DNA of 33,067 nt from DSUN01 sp035527715 (GTDB taxonomy: Bacteria; Planctomycetota; PUPC01; DSUN01), in the NCBI GenBank assembly GCA_035527715.1, contig DATKZY010000079.1:1-33067 (forward strand), written 5' to 3'. Numbering within the stretch: position 1 is the stretch's first letter; each line of letters opens with the position of its first letter. Both the position numbers and the translations under genes were made by a program. Below are positions 14,912 through 20,559 of the stretch, piece after piece. The notes beneath the pieces were generated by a model. The model was not told the origin of the DNA. It saw only the letters and a list, made by a program, of their open reading frames with translations, and made no database searches.

Positions 14912-16360
14912 ATGGCAAGGGTTGCAGACCAGAGGGAAGTGCTCGTCGTTGACGACGAGCCGGCGATTCGGACGATGATGACGGGGTACCTGGAGGCGGA
15001 GGGCTACCGGGCACGTGTGGCGGCGGACGGGGCGGAGGCCATCCGCCTGGTGGGGGAGCAGCTTCCCGACCTGGTGATCCTCGACCTGCGCATGCCGGGG
15101 ATGAACGGCCTGGACGTCCTCGCCCGCATCAAGGAGATCGACCGGCGGATCGCCGTGGTCCTGATGTCTGGCTATGCCACGGTGGAGACCGCCGTGCGGG
15201 CGATGAAGCTGGGCGCGGAAACCGTCCTCGCCAAGCCCGTGGGCTTGGCCGAGCTTGGGCGGGCCCTCGATGATGCCCTGGCCCAGCGGCAGGACCTGGC
15301 GGGCGAGCAGGAGGGGGCCAAGGCCACGGGGTCGCTGCGCGACCTGATGGGCCCCAGCGACGCCATCGCCCGCGTGTGCGAGCTGGTGGAACAGGTGGCC
15401 GCGACGGACCTCACGGTGATCCTGCACGGGGAGACGGGCGCCGGGAAGAGCCTGGTGGCCCGGGCCATCCACGCCGCGAGCCCGCGGGCCGCCAGGCGCC
15501 TGGTGCGGGTGGACTGCGGGGCGATCCCCGACACGCTGATCGAGAGCGAGCTGTTCGGCCACGAGCGCGGGGCGTTCACGGGCGCCGTCGCGCGCAACCA
15601 GGGCTACTTCGAGATGGCCCACGGCGGCACGCTCTTCCTCGATGAGATTGGCAACCTGTCCGAGGCCATGATGCGCAAGCTCCTGTGCGCCCTGGAAGAG
15701 CGGCGCTTCTACCGAGTCGGCGGCAAAGAGCCGATTGACGTGGACATCCGCGTCGTCGCGGCCAGCAACCGGAACCTCCCGCAACTCGTCGAGCAGGGCA
15801 GCTTCCGCCGCGACCTGTTCCACCGCCTCAACGAATTCGTCATCGAGATCCCGCCCCTGCGCCAGCGGCGGGACGACATCCCCTTCCTCGCCCAGCGCTT
15901 CCTCGACATGGCCAACGCCGAGCTTCGCCGCGACGTGCGGGGCTTCAGCCCGGAGGCCACCGAGGCGCTGCTCGCCTATGAGTGGTCCGGCAACGTCCGC
16001 GAGCTGCGCAACGTCATCAAGCGCGCCGTCCTCCTGAGCAACGGGACCATCGGGGCCGAGGCCCTGTGCGCGGCCGGGAGCAACGGCGCCCCGGCGCCGC
16101 GCCCAGCGCCCGCAGCGGTCGCGCCCGACCCCGAGCTCGAGCGCGTCCTTGAGGGCCAGTGGTCGCTCAAGGACATTGCGCGCGAGACCGTTCGCCAGGT
16201 CGAGCGCCAGGTGATCACCTGCGTGCTGGCGCACACGGGCGGCAACCGCAGCCAGGCCGCACGGATCCTGAACGTGGACTACAAGACCCTCTACTACAAG
16301 GCCCGCAAGCTGGCGGCGGAGGAGGAGGGGGAGCCCGTGGGCGGGGCGAGCGCTCGGTGA
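14912..16360 (+). CDS. NtrC-family sigma-54-dependent response regulator
   Basis: The protein has 482 residues and a complete three-domain layout. The receiver domain (about 8-125) has acidic pocket VVDDE, phosphoacceptor D58 in VILDLRMP, and K108 in AKPV. The AAA+ domain (about 145-380) has Walker A GETGAGKS (173-180), the sigma-54-contacting GAFTGA loop (220-225), Walker B GTLFLDEI (239-246), FRRDLFHRL (298-306) and the sensor II region WSGNVRELRN (358-367). The C-terminal Fis-type helix-turn-helix is GNRSQAARILNVDYKTLYYKARKL (444-467). It activates transcription from -24/-12 promoters when phosphorylated. The Walker A ends in Ser where most relatives have Glu. No partner kinase is adjacent on this strand and no clear -24/-12 promoter was found, so its target genes are unknown. 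A Pro/Ala-rich linker precedes the DNA-binding region. Confidence 0.92.
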   Translation: MARVADQREVLVVDDEPAIRTMMTGYLEAEGYRARVAADGAEAIRLVGEQLPDLVILDLRMPGMNGLDVLARIKEIDRRIAVVLMSGYATVETAVRAMKLGAETVLAKPVGLAELGRALDDALAQRQDLAGEQEGAKATGSLRDLMGPSDAIARVCELVEQVAATDLTVILHGETGAGKSLVARAIHAASPRAARRLVRVDCGAIPDTLIESELFGHERGAFTGAVARNQGYFEMAHGGTLFLDEIGNLSEAMMRKLLCALEERRFYRVGGKEPIDVDIRVVAASNRNLPQLVEQGSFRRDLFHRLNEFVIEIPPLRQRRDDIPFLAQRFLDMANAELRRDVRGFSPEATEALLAYEWSGNVRELRNVIKRAVLLSNGTIGAEALCAAGSNGAPAPRPAPAAVAPDPELERVLEGQWSLKDIARETVRQVERQVITCVLAHTGGNRSQAARILNVDYKTLYYKARKLAAEEEGEPVGGASAR

Positions 16361-16383
16361 CATCGGAAGCCCAATATCGAATA

Positions 16384-16409
16384 CCCAATGCCCAATGACC
16401 AATGACCAA
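16384..16409. repeat. Short tandem repeat (CCAATGA units)
   Basis: Consecutive units of CCCAATG and CCAATGA follow the activator gene. The AT content is unlike the flanking sequence, and the run leads directly into the hairpin at 16406-16446. It looks like dispersed non-coding repeat DNA. Confidence 0.5.
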
Positions 16410-16446
16410 GTAAGGGAGCGGCCACGACCTTGACGGCCTTACTTGG
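16406..16446. terminator. Hairpin between convergent regulator genes
   Basis: Perfect 10-base arms CCAAGTAAGG (16406-16415) and CCTTACTTGG (16437-16446) are separated by 21 bases. It sits 46 bases after the sigma-54 activator stop and between convergent transcription units, so a bidirectional terminator role is plausible. No T-run follows it. Confidence 0.4.
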
Positions 16447-16453
16447 ACATTGA

Positions 16454-16730
16454 GGGCGTGTTGCCCGAACCGTCTCACGCGCCGAACGCTGCCGGAGCGG
16501 CCCCGACGCGCCGAGGCCAGCCCCTACCGGGGTCATGCTGAGCGAAGCGAAGCATCTCTCCGGGCCCAGGGGTGCAAGCCCATCTCCGAAGGCACGTTCC
16601 ACTTCCCAGGCCGGTAGAGATTCTTCGCTCCGTGCCACTTCGCTCAGAATGACCCCGGCACGAATGCCTGGCATGAACCAGTCGTTGTGGCGCCGTGGAG
16701 GGCGAACAATCCCATTTGGGCAACACGCCC
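16454..16730. mobile_element. Nested palindromic MITE-like element
   Basis: The ends are perfect 13-base inverted repeats: GGGCGTGTTGCCC (16454-16466) and its reverse complement (16718-16730), with weaker similarity a few bases beyond on each side. Inside, a second inverted pair (16527-16560 and 16617-16658) carries the GTCATNCTGAGCGAAG sequence, which is widespread as a dispersed repeat in many bacterial genomes. The spacing between outer and inner arms is nearly symmetric (60 and 59 bases). There is no coding potential, so any mobility would need a transposase supplied elsewhere. Confidence 0.55.
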
Positions 16731-16750
16731 TTGATGATTCGATCGGCGGC

Positions 16751-17404
16751 TCAAGCCTGGATGATGCGGTTGCGGATGGCGTAGCGGACGAGGTCGGCGA
16801 TGGAGTGGAGGCCGAGCTTGTGCATGACGTTGGAGCGGTGGGCCTCGACGGTCTTGACGCTGATGTGGAGGCTGCGGGCCACCCCCTTGTTGGCCCTGCC
16901 CTCGGCGAGGAGCTGCACGACCTGTCGCTCGCGCGGGCTGAGGCGCGGGGCGCCCACGCCCGCCGCGGCGGCCAGCGTGGGGCTGAGGAAGCCCTGGAGC
17001 ATTATCCCGGCCACGCAGCCGGTAAAGAAGGGCTTGTGCGTGGCCAGGGTCTCGATGGCCGAGACCAGGAGCTGCGACGTGTCGGTTTTCAACAGGTAGC
17101 CGTGGGCTCCGGCGGCGAGGACATCGCGGATCACGCACTCGCTGTCCTCCATCGTCAGGACGAGCACCTCGCACTGCGGTCGCGCCTTCAGGATCTCCCG
17201 TGTCGCGTCCAACCCGTTCAGCTCGGGCATGCCGATGTCCATCACCACGATGTCGGGGCGCTGCTGGGCGGCCATTTCGATGGCCTGGCGGCCGGTGCGG
17301 GCCTCGCCGCAGATGGCCCAGTCGGGGCGGGCCTCAAGCACTTTGCGGAGCCCCTGGCGCACCAGCTCGTGATCGTCGGCGATGAGAATCTGAAGGGGGC
17401 TCAC
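16751..17404 (-). CDS. NarL/FixJ-family response regulator (LuxR-type)
   Basis: I place the start at GTG 17404, which overlaps the stop of the upstream histidine kinase by four bases (GTGA) and opens the receiver domain directly; this gives 217 residues. Longer versions add only an Arg/Pro-rich shadow sequence. The receiver (1-120) has ILIADDHELVRQGLRKVLE, phosphoacceptor D56 in IVVMDIGMP, and LLKTD. The C-terminal LuxR-type helix-turn-helix is LSPRERQVVQLLAEGRANKGVARSL through SVKTVEAHRSNVMHKLGL. It is the cognate output of the kinase encoded immediately upstream. Target promoters cannot be named. Confidence 0.92.
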   Translation of the reverse strand: MSPLQILIADDHELVRQGLRKVLEARPDWAICGEARTGRQAIEMAAQQRPDIVVMDIGMPELNGLDATREILKARPQCEVLVLTMEDSECVIRDVLAAGAHGYLLKTDTSQLLVSAIETLATHKPFFTGCVAGIMLQGFLSPTLAAAAGVGAPRLSPRERQVVQLLAEGRANKGVARSLHISVKTVEAHRSNVMHKLGLHSIADLVRYAIRNRIIQA

Positions 17405-19062
17405 GCGTCTTGCTCCTCCGCGAGAGGCACGACGGCGCGGATCAGGGTGCCGGCCGGCCCTGTCTGGACCTCCACGCGCCCGCCCAAGGCGCGTGCTCGC
17501 TCGCGCATGCTGGCGAGCCCCACGCCGAGGAGGGCCTGCGGCCCCGTGCCGCCGGGGGCGGGGATGCCGCACCCGTCGTCGGCGATCTCCAACACGGCTT
17601 CCGCGCCCTTGCGAGCCAAGCGGACCCTGGCCGTCGCGCTGGCGGAGTGGCGGTGGATGTTGCTGAGGGCCTCCTGCACGATGCGGAGGAGGGCAACGCG
17701 GGCCTCCTCGGCAAGGGGTAGCTGCCCTTGCGGCAGTTCTACGGCTACCTTGATGCCGCTCCGCTGGCTGAACCCTGCCACGTAGTGGCGGAGGGCATCG
17801 GCGACGCTCAGCTCATCCATCATCGGCGGGTGGAGGAGGTGGGAGAGAGTGCGCACATCGCGCGCGCTCTTCTCCAGCAGGGCCAACGCGTCGGCCAACG
17901 TCTCCTGCGCCGGGCCTTCGACGCCGGCGAGCTGGCGCTGGAGTGTGCCCATGCCCATGATGGCGGCGGCCAGCTCCTGGGCCGTCGAATCGTGCAGCTC
18001 CTTCGCGATCCGTCGCCGCTCCTCCTCCTGGGCGTTCAGCAGGCGGGCGGGCAGTTGCCGCAGCTCCTCCTCGGCCCGCTTGCGGGCCGTGATGTCCTGG
18101 AGGTGGGTGATGAAGAACAGGGGCCGCTCCTGGTCGTCGCGGAGCAGGTGGGCGCTCACGATGCCCCACACGACTTGCCCGTCCTTGCGCAGGTAGCGCT
18201 TCTCGAGCGAGAAGCGTTGAGTGGCGCCGCCCAGGGTGCGGCGGACCCGTTCGTCGCTCGCCGGGCGGTCGTCGGGGTGCGTGATGTCGAGGAAGTGCAT
18301 GCCGCGGAGTTCGGCCGGGTCGTATCCGAGGAAGTCGGCGAATGCCTGGTTGACGCGGAGGAAGTGGCCGCTGGGGGTCGTGAGGCACATGCCCACGGGC
18401 CCCGCGTCGAACACCGTGCGGAAGCGTTCCTCGCTCTCCCGCAGCCCCTCAACCGCTTCGCTGCGCCGGGCGCTCTTGACGATGTCCCACCGGCCCTGTC
18501 GCCGGACGAGGGCGGACTCATGGTTGCTCATCACATCCATGATCTCGGCGGCCCCGCATCTCTCAAGGGAGTAGGTGCAGACGGCCATCATCCGATGCGC
18601 GTTGATGACGCTGTCCACCTTTGCCTCATACTCAGCAAAGCGTCCCCAGTCCTTCTTCTCCAGCCAGAAGGTGTTTCCGGTGAAGCGCAGGCCGTCGAAC
18701 CCACGTTCCAGGGCTTGCTGCTCTTTCTCGGCCCAGCCGCGCAGCACTTCGTCGGCATCGAACCGGCCGGACCGCGTGTACCAGTGAGTGTAGTCCAGGA
18801 TTTCTATCTGGCCCTTTTGGACGTATCCATCGAGATCGCTGACCGCGCTCCCCAAGGCCCCCCTTGCCTCCTCAGCGCTCAGAGGCTCCGACGTGACCCA
18901 CATGCAAAACTCGTTGTTTTCCAGCCCGGCCTTGAAGTATGGCACGAGTATATCGAGCAGATCGTCCTTGGTGTGGTAGAAGAGGCAGACGTGTGTCCCC
19001 CATGGGGCATCGCCTATGGCCGGAATGCCAGACTTCCTCATAGCAGGGTGCCCTACGCTCAT
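17401..19062 (-). CDS. MEDS-PAS sensor histidine kinase (HisKA_3 type)
   Basis: The protein has 553 residues, and GAGGGG upstream of ATG 19062 supports the start. Residues about 15-195 form a MEDS (DcmR-type sensory) domain: GDAPWGTHVCLFYHTKDDLLDILVPYFKAGLENNEFCMWVTS, with HRMMAVCTYSLERC near its end. A PAS domain follows (about 210-330: ERFRTVFDAGPVGMCLTTPSG, then PLFFITHLQDITARKRAEEEL). The dimerisation/phosphoacceptor helix has H357 in RIAKELHDSTAQELAAA, typical of NarX/DegS-like kinases. The HATPase domain has EEARVALLRIVQEALSNIHRHSAS and DDGCGIP. There are no transmembrane segments, so it is a cytosolic sensor. The ligand of the MEDS domain is unknown. It is translationally coupled to the LuxR-type regulator downstream. 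Confidence 0.92.
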   Translation of the reverse strand: MSVGHPAMRKSGIPAIGDAPWGTHVCLFYHTKDDLLDILVPYFKAGLENNEFCMWVTSEPLSAEEARGALGSAVSDLDGYVQKGQIEILDYTHWYTRSGRFDADEVLRGWAEKEQQALERGFDGLRFTGNTFWLEKKDWGRFAEYEAKVDSVINAHRMMAVCTYSLERCGAAEIMDVMSNHESALVRRQGRWDIVKSARRSEAVEGLRESEERFRTVFDAGPVGMCLTTPSGHFLRVNQAFADFLGYDPAELRGMHFLDITHPDDRPASDERVRRTLGGATQRFSLEKRYLRKDGQVVWGIVSAHLLRDDQERPLFFITHLQDITARKRAEEELRQLPARLLNAQEEERRRIAKELHDSTAQELAAAIMGMGTLQRQLAGVEGPAQETLADALALLEKSARDVRTLSHLLHPPMMDELSVADALRHYVAGFSQRSGIKVAVELPQGQLPLAEEARVALLRIVQEALSNIHRHSASATARVRLARKGAEAVLEIADDGCGIPAPGGTGPQALLGVGLASMRERARALGGRVEVQTGPAGTLIRAVVPLAEEQDA

Positions 19063-19441
19063 GCGTCCCGCCCCTCAATGCGTCCCGAGGCCGACGCTGG
19101 CTGGCCGAAGCGATGCACGAGCCTTGCTCGTGGAGATGGGGACCTGATGTGGGAGAAGTGAACGGCTCGGCCGGCATTGGACCGGCGGGCGGCGCTCCCT
19201 GAGCGGCGGGGACGCGGAAGGCGGATGGCAGGCGCTGATGGCTGGGGAGCCCACGGGAACGAACGACCGCAGCATCCGCCCCCGCGGCGGCAGATGCGCG
19301 CTGGAATCCCGCCCGTGCGGGCCGCTCTCACCCACCACCCCTGGCGTAGGTGGGGGGATGCCGCAATTGCCCCGCCGCATCTGGCACCCCCGTGGCTGCT
19401 GGTGCCCCCAGCGAAGTGTTCGCGCAGAGGCTTGGGCAGCC

Positions 19442-19464
19442 AGCGTCCCGCCTGGCGGGACGCT
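19442..19464. repeat. Perfect 23-base palindrome
   Basis: AGCGTCCCGCC and its reverse complement GGCGGGACGCT flank a single T. It is probably a REP-like dispersed repeat. It sits in a non-coding region more than 130 bases after the tRNA genes. Confidence 0.5.
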
Positions 19465-19557
19465 CCTCTCCGTGTCATGATCCGAACGCAGGCGACGGCC
19501 CGTGCCCTTCCGCCGGCCGTCCGCTTGCAGGATAGCCCACGAGCATCGGCGTGTCAA

Positions 19558-19588
19558 GTGGAGGGGATGCCCCCACCGGGGCTTCCAC
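19558..19588 (-). terminator. Possible terminator hairpin after the tRNA operon
   Basis: Stem segments GTGGA/TCCAC and GCCCC/GGGGC enclose a four-base loop, starting ten bases after the CCA end of tRNA-Glu on the minus strand. There is no U-run, so the call is weak. Confidence 0.35.
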
Positions 19589-19597
19589 ACGGGGAGG

Positions 19598-19675
19598 TGG
19601 CGACCCCAACGGGATTTGAACCCGTGTTCCAGGCTTGAAAAGCCTGTGTCCTGGACCTGGCTGGACGATGGGGTC
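19598..19675 (-). tRNA. tRNA-Glu (UUC)
   Basis: It folds fully: acceptor GACCCCA/TGGGGTC, D stem GTCC/GGAC, anticodon stem CAGGC/GCCTG with loop TTTTCAA (anticodon TTC), T stem ACGGG/CCCGT with loop TTCAAAT, discriminator G and encoded CCA (19600-19598). It starts one base after the end of tRNA-Lys. Confidence 0.95.
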
Positions 19676-19676
19676 C

Positions 19677-19752
19677 TGGTGAGGGCGGGAGGACTCGAAC
19701 CTCCGACCCACGGCTTAAAAAACCGTTGCTCTAACCACTGAGCTACGCCCCC
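19677..19752 (-). tRNA. tRNA-Lys (UUU)
   Basis: It folds fully: acceptor GGGGGCG/CGCCCTC (one G-T wobble), D stem GCTC/GAGC, anticodon stem ACGGT/GCCGT with loop TTTTTAA (anticodon TTT), T stem GGAGG/CCTCC with loop TTCGAGT, discriminator A and encoded CCA. It is the first gene of a two-tRNA transcript. Confidence 0.95.
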
Positions 19753-19779
19753 CTCCGCCCTCGGGCACCACTGGCCGCC

Positions 19780-19808
19780 AGTATAGCACATTTCGCCTCT
19801 GCCGGGAA
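19780..19808 (-). promoter_or_regulatory. tRNA operon promoter
   Basis: On the minus strand, TATACT (19785-19780) preceded by TGC forms an extended -10, with a poor -35 (TTCCCG) 17 bases upstream. The predicted start is about 20 bases before tRNA-Lys. Confidence 0.55.
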
Positions 19809-19868
19809 GAGGGATTTTCGCCCGGCGAGCCACACATCCGTCGCGACTGCCTTGCCATGCGGCGGGGC

Positions 19869-20558
19869 TCACCATATGCGGGTGCCCGGGGGCCAGTCGC
19901 GCGGGGCGCGGATCCTGCCGCCCCAAGGCCAGCCGTCCGTCTCCTCCATGCGCCTCAGCCAGGCCAGGAACGAACTGTCCAAAACCACGTTTGCATCCAC
20001 CTTGGGGTCAGCAGGGAACAGGAGATCCACATCGGTCTGCTCGATGTCTGCCCAGATCACCTCCCAGTCGTGCGGCGCCCGCCGCCTGAGGGCCAGGTAG
20101 TCGCCATTCCAGACCTCGCAGAACCTTAGCATGTGCCACGGCAGTTTGCGTCGGTCTCTTGGCTCCCTTCGGATCCGCCGGACCTCGAGAGCCGTGGCGA
20201 TGATCTCCTGCACCGGGAGGATCCGGTACAGCTCGCGATGCAGCAGTAAGCCACCGTTCCAGCGCGTGTAGAAGTCGTCCACCTCGGGTGGCAGATCCAC
20301 CCCGAGCCGGTCGTTGATCGCTCGAACGCCGTCGGGACAGCCGGGGAAGAGGACATGGGTCCCGCGCACGTCCATTCTGTCGGGCTCTTCCCTGAGGACG
20401 TCAATCCGGGTGCGGAAGGCAGGGTCCTTCAGCCGATCGAGGCACCCTGGGATGGTGAAACGATAGATTCGCTGCTCCTCCAGGCTCTCCTCGAGGAAGG
20501 AGAAATCGGTCGGCACGTTTGTGTCTCGTGCCTTGCGCGGGGCGCTCATCGTGGGCAT
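19869..20558 (-). CDS. SUKH (SMI1/KNR4) family protein, candidate immunity protein
   Basis: The start is taken at ATG 20558, one base after the stop of the large toxin-like gene. GGAG lies seven bases upstream, so the protein has 229 residues; ATG 20549 is the alternative. The SMI1/KNR4-type core runs from GVRAINDRLGVDLPPEVDDFYTRWNGGLLL (about residues 80-110), through a strand with the YRILPVQEII pattern, to FCEVWNGDYLALRRR and VIWADIEQTDVDLLF, and ends in SSFLAWLRRMEE. SUKH proteins are the commonest immunity proteins beside HNH/endonuclease VII-fold polymorphic toxins, where they bind and block the toxin in the producing cell's cytoplasm. There is no signal peptide, as expected. The tight spacing suggests coexpression with the upstream gene. 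An unrelated regulatory SMI1-like role cannot be excluded. Confidence 0.8.
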   Translation of the reverse strand: MPTMSAPRKARDTNVPTDFSFLEESLEEQRIYRFTIPGCLDRLKDPAFRTRIDVLREEPDRMDVRGTHVLFPGCPDGVRAINDRLGVDLPPEVDDFYTRWNGGLLLHRELYRILPVQEIIATALEVRRIRREPRDRRKLPWHMLRFCEVWNGDYLALRRRAPHDWEVIWADIEQTDVDLLFPADPKVDANVVLDSSFLAWLRRMEETDGWPWGGRIRAPRDWPPGTRIW

Positions 20559-20559
20559 G

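Larger units (their letters stand above)
19063..19597. other. Non-coding stretch between the kinase gene and the tRNA genes
   Basis: No supported gene was found in 535 bases. It holds GC-rich palindromes, notably a perfect 11-base stem with a one-base loop at 19442-19464, and a hairpin just after tRNA-Glu. Other open frames here are Arg/Pro-rich and unsupported. Confidence 0.5.

Noticed and set aside
16361..16750. Small protein genes in the convergent intergenic region
   Set aside because: The open frames follow the inverted-repeat and tandem-repeat sequence and lack starts with ribosome-binding sites.
17405..17572. An N-terminal extension of the LuxR-type regulator
   Set aside because: It is an Arg/Pro-rich shadow of the kinase frame. 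The receiver domain begins directly at the GTG that overlaps the kinase stop.
19598..20558. Integrated element attached to the tRNA genes
   Set aside because: No integrase and no second copy of a tRNA 3' end was found in the window.
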